A stretch of DNA of 64,000 nucleotides from Anisakis pegreffii (lineage: Eukaryota; Nematoda; Chromadorea; Rhabditida; Anisakidae): positions 1-64,000 of the forward strand of contig JAPYMA010003048.1 in the NCBI GenBank assembly GCA_035041965.1, read 5' to 3'. Each line of letters starts with the position of its first letter. Position 1 is the first letter of the stretch. Below are positions 1 through 12,022 of this stretch, one piece after another. A program made the position numbers and the translations under genes. The notes beneath the pieces are model-generated. The model searched no databases, was not told where the DNA came from, and saw only the letters and a program-made list of their open reading frames with translations.

Positions 1-169
1 ACCGTGAGCCATATTACCATGCGATTTAGAGGAGTGTTTAGCTATCTATGGACAACCTGACACAGTATCCTAGTAATGTCATGGCTGAGAAACAAGCTCT
101 CGAAACTGATCGCTCCTTAGAGGTAGAGGTAACCCATGAGAGTATATTTAGTTTGTTGTGGCAGGAACT

Positions 170-2190
170 GTAGCTAGTGTTGATAATAGCTGCACTGGCA
201 TACGAAAACAAGAAAACTATCCCTATAAAACTGAGTTCCATGAACGTAGGGTGTGAATCGCCTTATGAAGTTAGCGGTAGGTCTGGAAAGTTCGCCTGGA
301 CCACTCATCATGTAGAGTCGAGTCGCTGACTGGTGACTCGACCCTCAGGTGTTTGTGGTTACTCGCCGAAGCTTATCTATTAGCTAGTGTCATGATGGCA
401 TTCATACACATCTATGATGACATCCTTATTTCCCTTGTCAGTGCAGTTATTGTCTGTCGTAGATGCTAGTAAGGCACCTGATGACTTCAAGAAATCCAAC
501 CGAATAGGAGAAGAGGCATTATGGGTTATTTAGCTTTGTTTTGAGTAGCTACACTGGCATACAAGAAAAAATATCCCTATAAAACTGAGTTCCATGAACG
601 TAGGGTGTGAATCGCCTTATGAAGTTAGCGGTAGGTCTGGAAAGTTCGCCTGGACCACTCATCATGTAGAGTCGAGTCGCTGACTGGTGACTCGACCCTC
701 AGGTGTTTGTGGTTACTCGCCGAAGCTTAGCTATTAGCTAGTGTCATGATGGCATTCATACACATCTATGATGACATCCTTATTTCCCTTGCCAGTGCAG
801 TTATTGTGTGTCATAGATGCTAGTAAGGCACTTGATGACTTTAGGAAATCCAGCCGAATCGGAGAAGAGGTATTATGGGTAATTTAGCTTTGTTTTGAGT
901 AGCTACACTGGCATACAAGAAAAAATATCCCTATAAAACTGAGTTCCACGAACGTAGGGTGTGAATCGCCTTATGAAGTTAGCGGTAGGTCTGGAAAGTT
1001 CGCCTGGACCACTCATCATGTAGAGTCGAGTTGCTATATGGGTGACTCGAAGACATACTCCCTCGTAGTGTTATTTAGTGACAGTTAGACTGAAGTTGCA
1101 ACGATAGATTGCATGTAGCCAATGGTCATATCAAAAATGCACATTTCGTTCGCGTGGGTGTTCCCAACCTGTCGAGCTGCCAACAAGAGGGGCTAGGTTT
1201 AGGTAAGTGCGATAGGCGTTCCCCGCCTATCGGCAGTCTCGGCGAATCGGGGAGAAACAACTCAAAATATGCTAGCGATATTTACCCGAGTGTTGCTAGC
1301 ATTCATTCTTCGCAACATATCACGGGCGTTCCCGGCCCGGGAAAGGCGCCGATTTGACCGGGGATAGGGCTTGCGCGTAAGTTGGCCTGAGTAGTGTCTT
1401 CGTGCATTTGCTCAGGTAACGGGGGTTCCCGGACCCACCGTGCGCTCTTTCCCTTAACAGGGGAGAATTGTTATCGGGTTGACCATTGGCTGCACACATG
1501 AAATCATTTCACTCAGTTTGAATGTTGCTAAATGCATTATAAGGGGAAATTTCTCAGGTGTTTGTGGTTACTCGCCGAAGCTTATCTATTAGCTAGTGTC
1601 ATGACGGCATTCATTCAAAATTCTATGATGATATCCTTATGTCCCTTGCCAGTGTAGTTATCATTCATCACTAGTGCTACTAAGATACTCGATAACTTCA
1701 AACAAACCACTCGAATGGGATAAAAAGGCCTCTTCATTTGGGGAAAGGTTTTCAATATACACCCACTTTCAAGGTTTGTCTTCAATAGTTAACTACTTCC
1801 GAGAGCTTGGATCTCAGTCTGAAGTTATCGCATTAAAAATGACGTATTAGTTACTTTACGGAAGAGCTAACCTGAGGTGCTGATAATGGCTGTACTGGCA
1901 TATCAAAAGAAGAAAATGTTCCTTAAAAATTGAGTTACACTAACGTAGGGTATGAATCGCCTTATGAAGTTAGCGGTAGGCCTGGAAAGTTCGCCTGGAC
2001 AACTCATCATGTAGAGTCGAGTCGCTGACTGGTGACTCGACCCTCAGGTGTTTGTGGTTACTCGCCGAAGCTTATCTATTAGCTAGTGTCATGATGGCAT
2101 TCATACACATCTATGATGACATCCTTATTTCCCTTGTCAGTGCAGTTATTGTCTGTCATAAATGCTAATAAGGTATACTTGATAAGTCAC
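170..2190. repeat. Degenerate tandem array, 354-bp unit
   Basis: The landmark CTGAGTTCCA occurs at 231, 585 and 939, exactly 354 bp apart, and a diverged copy lies near 1930. A second landmark, CTCAGGTGTTTGTGG, occurs at 344, 698, 1553 and 2043. The first units are nearly identical. The third unit is interrupted at about 1050-1552 by unrelated GC-rich sequence, and the unit after that carries about 136 bp of extra diverged sequence. Each unit contains a conserved 8-bp inverted repeat (317-342 in the first copy). I see no convincing reading frame in the unit, no tRNA, and no spliced-leader or 5S-like sequence. The family is not recognised. The sequence at 1-170 resembles the divergent spacer at 1780-1900, so the array probably continues to the left of the window. 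Confidence 0.85.
1117..1491. repeat. GC-rich hairpin-bearing insert in the 354-bp array
   Basis: This block is far richer in G and C than its surroundings and breaks the third array unit. Its ends carry the inverted 12-mer AGCCAATGGTCA (1117-1128) and TGACCATTGGCT (1480-1491). Inside, GTTCCC recurs at 1160, 1218, 1328 and 1425. At 1211-1231 and 1324-1338 it sits in the loop of short stems: GATAGGCG pairs with CGCCTATC, and GGGC with GCCC. A further stem pairs GCTAGC at 1271-1276 with 1295-1300. The short inverted ends suggest a non-autonomous mobile element, but I found no clear target duplication, so its nature is inferred. The open frame at 1109-1357 has no recognisable protein features. 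Confidence 0.5.
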
Positions 2191-3954
2191 CGCTACTATT
2201 TTTAATAGCTGACTAGTTTCGGGAGCTTATGTCACGGGCTAGGATTGAATTGGATGACTGTGATTTGATATGTGCATAGAGGTTAGAATTTTCTCTTGGT
2301 TGTTGGCACAGTCTCTTCTCAGGATTGAAATGAGTTGATTGGTAAGTTATAAAGTTAGTGTTTTTGAAGTAGCGTTTTCGGGTTAAAATCATGAAATATT
2401 CTCAAACTGTATCATTCGAGCACTCAGATGATAACTTGAGGAATAGAAAGACAGGTAGCATTCCGCGGATTGCTTTCATACATTGCGTAGACGGAGACAA
2501 GACTTGAGTCAAGCTTCACTTAACAATAGCTTGATTTGACTGCAAACTTACTTTGAGTTGAGCCAAAATGATTGCAGATCGGTTGATTCTGTTTCGTTTT
2601 TAAGATATTCCTTCAGAATGTGTTCATGTTATTTTGTTTTGGATTGTCAGATTGAATGTGGCCATTAAAATCCCGTGTATTTGTAAATATTTGTTCTGTT
2701 GATGTTGTTGTTGTGTATACATAGGTATGAAATATATATAGGCATGAAGTATGTTAATTTGATTATGTAAATTGTTGTTTATGTAAATTTGTTTGATTGT
2801 CCTGTTGCCATGATTACTTTGTGTGGTTGTTGATGTGATTATTTCGTGTTTTCGTGCCTTCATCACCTTGTTAGTCCGCTCGTTGTTCATTACCGTGTTT
2901 TTTGTACTGTCGCGCCAGGCATAATGAGGGGAAGTATTGCTGTGCATGATTTATTGGTGTCCCATGATTGAGACAGAATCGCAAAATGCATGGAGAACCC
3001 CGCACAAAATACCCGGGAGCAATTCGATGTCACATGATAGGTACAGGCTAAAGTTTGAAGCTGTTGCCTGGATGTAATCTCATAACATTGCTGAGGTTTG
3101 GACAAATTTGAAAGTATCAATAGTGTGTGGCGCGACAGCTGTATTAAATATTTTTGCACGTGTTACCACACATTACACCGAAATCACCTGAAAGAATCAA
3201 GAAATTGTCAGCATTTGTCGAGTTTAGGATTGTCGTGACGGCACCTATTGTAGTTTTATGCTGACAGGTTTGAGTGAATTCAAATGCAGTATTGGTTCTA
3301 GGATTGTTTACATCGTAGTTGAGGACTAAGAACTTGAAATTTAAAGGCTTTTCGAAATATCGATGTGAGAAGGCATTTTGAAAATTCACTGATGCGAAAT
3401 ACTGTTAGCGATTCAGCAAAATGTAACTGATCGTGAGATGAGTAGTCATGAATGGAGGAACATCTGATGGGAAGATCGCATAAATAACTTAAGCATAGTG
3501 AGACAATTTTCGAGGTGAATTAGCTTCTTTCGAGGAACCGACGATATGTCAAAAAAAAACAAGAGTTCTCGAGTAAGGTGATAGATTCTCTGGAAAGAAG
3601 ACGGAGTTTGTGAAAGACATTTAGTCATTTAGCATAGGATAGGAATGGCAAAGCGAGTAGAGTATTTATGGTATGACGTGTAATGCATGTTAGCATAAAT
3701 CCTACGATGAGATCAGCAGGCTAGAGTGAACATCACTGTCTGAAAATTAATAATATGAACAGAAGTGGTTGCTGTCTCTGACTTATGTTCAATTTTTTCT
3801 TCTTCGGAGAGCATGTAACTTCGAGAAAACCTTCTGCATCTGCCTCCGGCAGCCATGAGTCAGGCTTCGTATCGAAGTCTTCAGCGGTATTCAGTCAGCG
3901 CTTCTGAATGACATGCATGCTCCTCTTCCATTCTATCAACTTAAAAGTGGGTGA
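2191..3954. other. Gene-poor stretch, nothing recognised
   Basis: AT-rich sequence with several short minus-strand open frames (2624-3628) that overlap one another, lack splice structure and resemble no family I know. No repeats or RNA genes stand out. Confidence 0.5.
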
Positions 3955-4344
3955 GAGATTTCGCGCAAGGACGGTGGTAACTGTAATGGTAAATTGCTCG
4001 AGCTGAACATCATTTCATTCACTTCTCTAGTAGGAGCCTTAGGAACCTCAGGTCACTCCACCCAACAGTCAGTAGAAGTACCATCGATAACGGTTAATTA
4101 CTTAATTATGTCCGGTGCTCAGTCATCACTCATTTGTAGGTCCACGTTCTCCACTAATTTACAAACTACGTTTACTTTCATAACCCCACAACCGTCATAC
4201 TGGTTTTTACCGCTAGCTCCAGAACAAACGATGTTGATTAGAGTTGGTAGGAATACTTCTAATAACCCCCTCAACATCCAGAACCAAAGATTAGATCCTT
4301 ACAAGTTCGAGAAATACGTTGCTAAAATGCGGAGAGAGCTGTAG
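3955..4344 (+). CDS. Unrecognised ORF or exon, about 130 codons
   Basis: The frame is open from just after a TGA at 3952-3954 to a TAG at 4342-4344. There is no ATG near its beginning; the first in-frame ATG lies well inside, at a MSGAQ segment. The product is polar, rich in Ser, Thr, Asn and Gln, and ends in a basic, helix-like tail (LDPYKFEKYVAKMRREL). Base composition is more balanced than the flanks, and the codons look more protein-like than neighbouring random frames. It could be the last exon of a host gene, a decayed mobile-element gene or chance. I do not recognise the family and assign no function. No clear TTTCAG acceptor marks its 5' edge. Confidence 0.25.
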   Translation, partial: EISRKDGGNCNGKLLELNIISFTSLVGALGTSGHSTQQSVEVPSITVNYLIMSGAQSSLICRSTFSTNLQTTFTFITPQPSYWFLPLAPEQTMLIRVGRNTSNNPLNIQNQRLDPYKFEKYVAKMRREL

Positions 4345-5352
4345 CGCAATGTCTTCATGCATGCCACAGCTGACGCATGTTCTGTGTGTGTTATAGACTG
4401 CACCCCTTCCTCTCTGACCTGAAAGGAAGAATCGGAGAGCAAAACATTAAAAAAAGAATCATTAATGAAGAAAAACGCTTAATACGATGAAATGATCCTT
4501 TTTGTGCATTACTTCTAATGTCGGCAAAAAAAAATTGAAAAGTCGAGCACCAAGGAGGAACACGTACTTTACGGCTATCCAGAAATGTTCAAGCGCTTGT
4601 GAGATCGGCCACTATTTCAAAATTCTGTGACGAACATGTTCCTTGTATTTCTTTCATCAACCACTGTTCAGTACTTACACCTCATTTCGTCTCGTGTATT
4701 TCATGAAAAAAACGTCTGCGCCTTCACTCTTTCCAGCTGATCAATTTCTGGATATTCAAAGGAAAATGAATATTATCAGGATACATGTTATGCTTAACCA
4801 TAGCTATTCTTAACCATACACGTATACAATTCACCGATTCTCCGTCTCTTTCCGGAAGCATTCACTAATTACAGTAACTTGAGTCATCGGACTGAACTGA
4901 TTAGTTTTTCTAGCCCCAGATATTTGGTACTACGGAAATATTCGACCCCTTCGCGCATTGACGAATTTAAATCAAATATCTCTCCTGGATGTTGTGGAAA
5001 ACGATGAATGAAAAATGTTGGATAGTACCATTCAAAAATGTTGACTTCCCCGAAATGCATCGACAGTTTGAATCGCAAATGAAACAGAGTAACGTCACCA
5101 CAGATGACCAAGAAATCAAAGTCTTTCGATTATGGTACCATGGTAAACACGAAGAACTAACTTGGAAGAAATGTCTCATCCAGTGGGTCTCATCGCATTT
5201 TACCACTTCAAATTGTCAACCATGTGCAACGTGTTCTTATAACAGATCTCTCATTACCTTTCGTCAGTCTGTCGTCATTTAGTCTATTAAGGTTGACCTT
5301 GACCGAGCTCTTTTCCTTTAGCTGGAGAGGCAGATGTTCCCATCCTTTAAGG

Positions 5353-5522
5353 CAGTGCTTTACAAAGAGGGGTGCCAGATAGTATTCTAACAAGATGATG
5401 ATAGATAACATTTTATTAGGTACACATTTCGGTTATCCTTATCTTTGTTGTTATATAAACTAGGATGTGAAGACGCTGAACATTTTAGGGGTGCGAGGCA
5501 TAATAAAGGTTGGAAAATACTG
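5353..5522. mobile_element. Short hAT-type MITE
   Basis: The left end begins CAGTGCTTTACAA and the right end, read in reverse complement, begins CAGTATTTTCCAA. These are imperfect terminal inverted repeats matching at 10 of 13 positions, with the CA-start ends usual for hAT elements. The flanks CTTTAAGG (5345-5352) and TTATAAGG (5523-5530) match at 6 of 8 positions, as expected for an aged 8-bp target duplication. The internal GGGGTGC motifs near both ends are shared with the element at 23222-23548, so both probably belong to one family. It is too short to encode a transposase. Confidence 0.6.
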
Positions 5523-6489
5523 TTATAAGGAAACTGGTGAACGATAGACGACGCTGCATGATTTCACATCCGATCCATCTTCTCATTCCGCTCATCTCTC
5601 CATTTTTGTCATCGGAAAATGAATGTATTAATCGACATTTTTGATGAAGTCGGACACTTTCAAGAGATGCCTTTGAAAAAACGTTTGCTGTATTTAAAAT
5701 GAAAACTGAATTTCACAGAGCTTTCCATTCTCTACACGGTGTTTTTGCCTTGTTTTTTGCCTCTTGAGATATTATCCATACCGTAATTTCACATTAAAAC
5801 AAACAGCATCACAATTTTTGATCTGTCCAGATCATTTAAAGAGATAACTTCTGAGAAAATGTTTTGCAGAATGAAATCTTGTACAGCTTTCCAAGCTCTA
5901 AAAAATTATCAATATTTGCTGCGTCAATCTTGAAATTATTTTATAGAAATCGAAAAACTTTTCGTTATTGCCTTAACTGTTGAATATGTGTTGGCTTCAC
6001 TCTAAGTCTCTGATCATTTTTTCGCGAACTATGCCGACGCTTTTCAACGTTAATAGAATTACGTCACTATAGATCTCATGGTTTGTACGCAAGTCGCCAT
6101 AAGCGCATGTCGCTTGAAGGAGGGCGGAGTGATGAGCGCATCACGCAGAAATGTGAACAAACACTGAATAGAGCAAAGGAGGAGAGGTTTTAAACAAGCC
6201 AATAAACAGTATTTTTAAGTCTCAAAGAATATGAAAGCAGTCAGATAAGAATCGAGAAGCGGTCAACAATTGGAAAATGATAGGTGATATTCTTAGAAAT
6301 GGATGCATAAAAACACAGTTGTTGCATATGGAATGAATCTAGATAACGTTCTTTCACTGAAAATCAATCATGAACTTTTATAAGTTTACAGGTTCATTTG
6401 TCTCCGAATCAAGCACATTTCATTGCGCCGATCCTTGTAAGAGTCTGGGCAAAATGAGCTGGGCAAGAAAAGCTGAATTTGAGGGAGGA

Positions 6490-6605
6490 TCCTCTTTTTT
6501 CTTTCTTCCTTCCTCCTTTTTCCCTTCCTTCTTCCACTTTCTTCTCCCTTCCTCCTCTCGTTTTCCCCTCTTTTTCCATCTGTTTTTCGCTTTTCCACCT
6601 ACCCT
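6490..6605 (+). repeat. Polypyrimidine tract
   Basis: More than 100 bases consisting almost entirely of C and T on the + strand, organised as irregular CTT/CCT runs. The overlapping open frames on both strands (Ser/Phe/Pro-rich on +, Lys/Arg/Glu-rich on -) are by-products of this composition. Such tracts can form triplex or H-DNA, but nothing here shows a function. Confidence 0.8.
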
Positions 6606-6699
6606 CCAGCGAAGACCGCGTGTTTCATGTGCCCCTTGTCTATCCTGCTCTGCTGGCTTCGACTTGGGCCGATCTGTATGGTACATGAATTTTCAACCC

Positions 6700-9283
6700 T
6701 AATCTCCCCGATGTACGAGGAACTGATAGTAATAATTATAGCAGTGATAATAGTAACAATACCAAAAAATTAATGATTTCATTAAGAAAGACAGTAATGT
6801 TGCTATGAACAGCGGTAGTAGAATCATGAATTAATAACATTTGAGAAGAGTAGTTACATTCCTTCTCGGTGATGCGATTCTAATTCGACGATTTGATTCT
6901 GATACCAACATATCCCAATAGCCTTTTCCATGGTAACTTCTAGCTTCCAGGTAGAAAAAAAAAGCGTTTTTCGCTGTTCAGATCCATGGGATCGCGTTTG
7001 GTAATATGAGTCGAACCTGAACCCCGCCGAGTCAGATTGGGCTTGAAAAAATGAGGACTGAAATCCACTGATTCGGATTTGTGGAATTCCACATATTCTC
7101 GTGTTGTTGCATGAATTCGGGCTCAAGATGTTGGCATGCGAGACCATGACCTCACATCAGTTTCCAGACTGCGCTCAGCACTACATATGAGATTGTTTTT
7201 CGCTGCAAAAGCTCGATTTGTCGTCATCTGCTAATACTTCATCGAAATATGGCAATACCTCGCACCAAACAGCCAATGGAAAGACAGTCCTGAAAACAGA
7301 CAAGCGCACCTGCAATAGTAATTATCAAAGTTTCATCAAATTGAACGTCAAAAAGATCAATTTGACAAAATACAACTTCTCATATTACTGTTGTACAGTA
7401 ATATGGGAATATAAATAATGCGATATTTAGAGGGAAAAATCTCATCTTTCTGTATATATTTCGTGAGCGTTTTGTCCTTCTTTACGCAGTGCAGCTTCCT
7501 TCGCATTGTTCTGGCTCGTTGTTCGAGTTCAGAATGCGTATCAAGAACTCTGAGTGAATTTTCTGTAGAAACATTACACAAGCGCTAAGGATAGGTTTAC
7601 GAGGGATGCACAGCTGTCTAACAAGTGTGTATTCGTTGAATTACTTTCATGTATCAGAAGTACATTTGGTGAACTAAACTAACAGTGGTGTGATGGCAAT
7701 AGGTTACCTTGATAGAAAAGATCGATAGGATTCCGCTGCATTAGCATTACGATTCTGGAACTTCTAAGTGTTCCATCTGATGAATAGTAAGGACAACTGG
7801 AATTGTTGGAAATATGAATTATAAAAGTCGGTCGAGGTGAAAACCCCAAATGATAGCCAGTCCACTCGGGTTCCGTTAATCTTAAATTGGACATACAGTT
7901 CTAACTTTGTCATTTTCACATACTATAGAAGCTCTTCGGACAAATTTTTCCGGCACTAATAGGTGTGAATAGTTGCTTGCTCGATGAGAGTTCGTTCAAT
8001 CTGAAATTGGATACTTTCGATGTTCGGCTCTTGTTGTGGCCCAAGATTTTATTGCTTGAATCCGCTCAAGTTGTCTCATAATGAACATTTTTCAGAGTAG
8101 AATAGCTAATTGGATAGAGAATTTTATTTGCTACAAAGTGGTTGTAATTACTTCAATCATTCCGCAATGAATCATCCTTAAAAACAATCCTCCTCCCCCG
8201 ACACTGCTGTAGATTTTGATGGTGCTCTGATGCTCAATTGCACGTTGTCCTGTGTTTGCGCATGCTCTTTGCTGACTCCGCCCTTCCTCTACGGCTCGTT
8301 CATATGGCGAATTGCGACGAAGCCGATCTCACCGGTAACCATCCTGTACGCCCGGTGTATTTCGGCCAGTTGTCTGAGTAGGCATAAGCACAAAACTTAG
8401 CGCAAGCCTACGAATAAATGTGACCCTGACAACTGGGTTCGAGCACAACCTAACAATCCTAGTTACCTGTAAGGTTGACGACTTCATCATTCTCTACAGT
8501 GCACTTTCGTGAGGAGTTGCCAAATATGTTGTGAGATTAGTCGTGCTGATCCAGTACACGAGTTATCCTAGCTTGGTGTCTTTTGTCCTTACTTGCTCAT
8601 TGTTCTCAGTTGACTCAGCAGACGTGCATTTGTTTTTAATTTGGTTTTATCACCAGTCGCCTTTGAAATTCGTCAAAAACAGCCTAATTAATTTTTATTG
8701 CTGATCTTATAGAAATGTGATTTTCACATTTTGAACGATTTTGACGTGTTACGTTCTTGGTTCATTTTGTGCCAATCTTGAACAGTTTACCATTTTGACC
8801 TATGTTAATTATGTTTAGCTCCATATTAGTTCGTAGCAAGCTTGCTGAAATTGTAGGTAAGTGGTACCTCGGCGGTCAGGTTTTTACAGAGTCAAAGTTG
8901 AGTGCTTTATCTGAAAACCAAAAGCTTCAATTCGTCTGTTATACGATATTGAACTTTTTTCAGTAACTTCAGTCCCACTTCCTATAACTAGTCCAATAGC
9001 ATCAGTGCCATTTCCTCAACTGCACATCACCAACTTATTTTTCTCATGTTTTTTTAAAAAATTGTTCCTGGCGTATTCGTAAGTATTTTCAATACTTTTA
9101 GCTAGTGGATTCATTTATTTTATTGCTTAGCTAATGTTTATCCTCATATGTTTTCATATCCACAAAAATTGCTCATTAAGGGTTGCAATAGTTGGTTCAG
9201 CGACTGCAAGCATCACGACACAACTTTGAATATCCCGATACGAATTAATTCAACAGCTGCAACTCAATATTGAACCACTGGAA
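6700..9283. other. Intergenic region upstream of the VAP gene
   Basis: No supported coding exon. A good donor-like GTAAGT follows AATTGTAG near 8854, and an AACAG acceptor-like site lies at about 9256, just before the VAP start. These could delimit a 5' untranslated exon of the VAP gene. The rest appears featureless. Confidence 0.35.
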
Positions 9284-11608
9284 ATGAGGAAGCGTCCACA
9301 ACAAGTGCTGAACATCGATCCTCCAGACGTCCTTACTTTCAAAGGTTTTTGTTTCACTTAATACTATCTGATCATGTTAATAATCGATTAGTAAGCAGTA
9401 ATTCTTAGTTATTCAATGAACTCGAGTGCACCGGAATTCAAATTGTGATTTGATTTTTTCTTCGTTTTGTGAATGAATCTCATGTAACGATGAAGTTTGC
9501 GATCATTTCAGGTCCATTCAATGATGTTGTTACTTGCGAACTAAATCTGGAAAATCCAACCACTCGTCCAGTATGCTTCAAGGTATGTGCTGTGATTGGT
9601 TTGCTTCCTGATACAGCAGTTGTCTATTGTTTGTTTCATGCTTGTTTCACACAAGTGTTGTCTGTACCATCATTAATATTCGAATTTAATTTCGTGAGCC
9701 CTTGTTGAATAGATGATCACATTATGCGCTTGATTATAGACTTATGCAGCAGTTTTTTTTGTTTGAATTCATCCTCTTATCATATTACCCCTGTTTATTC
9801 CTTGTCGTCTCGCAAATTTCTAATTTCTTATTTGTTTGATGTGGAATTAAAGTTCAGGTCAAGACGACCGCACCTAAGCAGTATTGTGTTCGACCAAATT
9901 CGGGAATTCTAGACCCGGGTTCTCACATATCGGTTTCGATAATGTTACAACCCTGTGATGGCTTGCCTGAGATTGATTCGGTCAAGCACAAGTTCATGGT
10001 GCAAAGTGCATTCGCACCATCCGGCGAATCGTCTTTGGGTTAGCAGTTATTTTATGCCATTTTATTAGTTGCATCAAAATGATTTGTATTGCGGTGGGGT
10101 AGTGCAGTAACATTCTATCTGTCTGTATTGCATAGAATGTTATATAGTGAGCAGTCGCAACAAAGATAAATTGCTCGGTAATAGCAAGATGTTGGTGAAA
10201 TAAGTACGGAGTTGAGTTACAGATGCAATTTGGAAAAAGGTGCAACCATCGGAATTGATGGATTCAAAGCTATTAGTCATTTTCAAGACTTCCGACGAAT
10301 GCCCCCATCCGGAAGCCGAACCGATATCGTCACCGTTGAATGTGAACAAGACGCATAGCTCAGATCTTAAACTGGTATGATAACGATTTATTTCATTAAA
10401 ATCACATAATTTTGATCGGCGAATGGCAATTTTTAGAATGCTTCTGAAAATTACAGCTTAATTTTAATAAGGATAATGACTAGTTGATGGAATGGAAATA
10501 AACTAATTTCTGTAATCAGAGGGAGGTATTGATGGAGTTAGAAAGTGAACGCCAAAAACGCAAAGAAGTGGATTCACACGCTGAAGAACTTCAAAAGCAA
10601 GTTATGTCTCTGAAGGTTAGTTGGTTCAGTCATTTTCATTTATTCAATTCGAAAAACTTTTGCACATTTTTATTTGATTATCTGGTATTTGATGATAATT
10701 TTACATTTTCCATGAAGGATTTTTCTAGTTCAGTGCGTATTCCTTGTCTTCGGTTCTCTCCTCCCCTTCCCCTCCCCCTCCCCCTCCCTCTCCCCCTCCT
10801 CCCTTCTCCTTGGCCACATCACGAACCGTAATTCCCTATCGAACAATGTGAGTGACTACAATTCCTCCCCCTCGTTATGATTATTTAAGGCATCTTGATG
10901 AGAATTGGAAGAAATCAGGAAATCGATTTCATGATCAAGAAGTTTATTGCCAATATGTCCGTAATATCGATAAAACCACTTCATAATTGAACAAACATTT
11001 TGAAAACCTTTTTCATCAAATTCATGAAACAAAATCAATTAATAGTGTTCTATCAACTTGCTCACTTCGCCTCTTGACATCCTGGGATTCCTTGTCGCCT
11101 CCGCATGAGGACCACTGTTGTGGTTCGTTTAATTTCTTTAAATTGCAGAATCGCATTGAAGATCTAGCAGATATGCCTCATTCGAACGAACACTCTCCGG
11201 AGTACTCTCCCACTGCTTTCCATGTTAGTGATTTTTAAATCTTTCAACACAGCCATTTTCAATGTTTTAGTTTCATTAGACCAAATTTGCATGAACGGAA
11301 TCTAAACTTTCATTTCATTCTAATAAAATGATTGTTAGGTTTTGAATTTATTTTCTTTGAACGGTATTTACATGTGCATTTTTGGTCGTTGGTCTTTTCG
11401 ACACTTACTACAACAGGTGCGTGCTTTCTACTTGAATATTGGAATCGATGATCACGATTAGTTTGAGATAATTGCTAATAGGGTAATAGGGAGATATCAT
11501 TGATGAATGAGAATGAACCAACACATTAATGCGTATTTTTAATTTCAGATGGTAATGCTGTTTCTAGCTGCACTGCTTATCGGTCTTATTTTCGGCAAAC
11601 TATTTTAA
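9284..11608 (+). CDS. vpr-1: VAMP-associated protein (VAP/VPR-1 family)
   Basis: VAP proteins are tail-anchored ER membrane proteins whose N-terminal MSP domain binds FFAT motifs and tethers lipid-transfer proteins at membrane contact sites; in worms the MSP domain is also released as a signal. Seven exons join in frame: 9284-9344, 9512-9582, 9858-10038, 10223-10374, 10520-10615, 11149-11223 and 11549-11608 (696 nt, 231 aa, close to the usual 240-250). The MSP domain spans about residues 8-125 and carries the family signature [16 protein letters not shown] at residues 45-60. Its Pro57 corresponds to human VAPB Pro56. A coiled coil (about residues 156-190) follows, then a C-terminal membrane anchor [19 protein letters not shown]. 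Start chosen as the ATG opening the exon that reads into QVLNIDPP, the usual VAP N-terminus. A CCCCT-rich tract lies in intron 5. The identification is secure; untranslated exons are not resolved. Confidence 0.95.
10755..10812 (+). repeat. CCCCT-rich simple repeat in a VAP intron
   Basis: Irregular CCCCT/CCCTC repeats lie in the intron between the VAP exons at 10520-10615 and 11149-11223. They explain the Pro/Leu run of the overlapping open frame. Confidence 0.8.
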
Positions 11609-12016
11609 ATGACCGACAAGCAAGCATCCAATGAGATCTGATCAAAGCACACTCAATCATCAATGAATCAATCAATCGGTCAACAAATAGCATCTACATT
11701 ATCGCTTAGAACCGTCAACTTTCGTAACAGCTCAATTTCATTTAACTATTACTCATTCAAGGATATGTTTCGTTAGCCAAGCCACTCATTCTTCTTTCTT
11801 TATTATTACATCTGTCCTGTTTTCACACATATTTCTTTGGTAGTAGCTGTGTTAGCGCCACATGCCCCACCCATTCTGGCATGCGTGCCTAATGTTTACG
11901 CTCAGGCTGTCTCCAGGCTCAATTAGCTCAGCTTGGACCTCTTCTATGGCCGCCTTCTACTCACCGTTGATCGCGAGAAATGTTGTGTGAGCTAAGTTTT
12001 CTTTTTTTTCGTCTGG

Positions 12017-12022
12017 AATAAA
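12017..12022 (+). terminator. Probable poly(A) signal of the VAP gene
   Basis: AATAAA lies about 410 nt after the VAP stop codon and is the first canonical signal I see downstream. It fits a 3' untranslated region of ordinary length. Confidence 0.5.

Noticed and set aside
1109..1357. Open frame of 82 codons in the GC-rich insert
   Set aside because: Follows from GC-rich hairpin sequence; no protein features and no homologue recognised.
6370..6702. Open frames on both strands over the polypyrimidine tract
   Set aside because: Low-complexity Ser/Phe or Lys/Arg/Glu runs caused by the CT tract.
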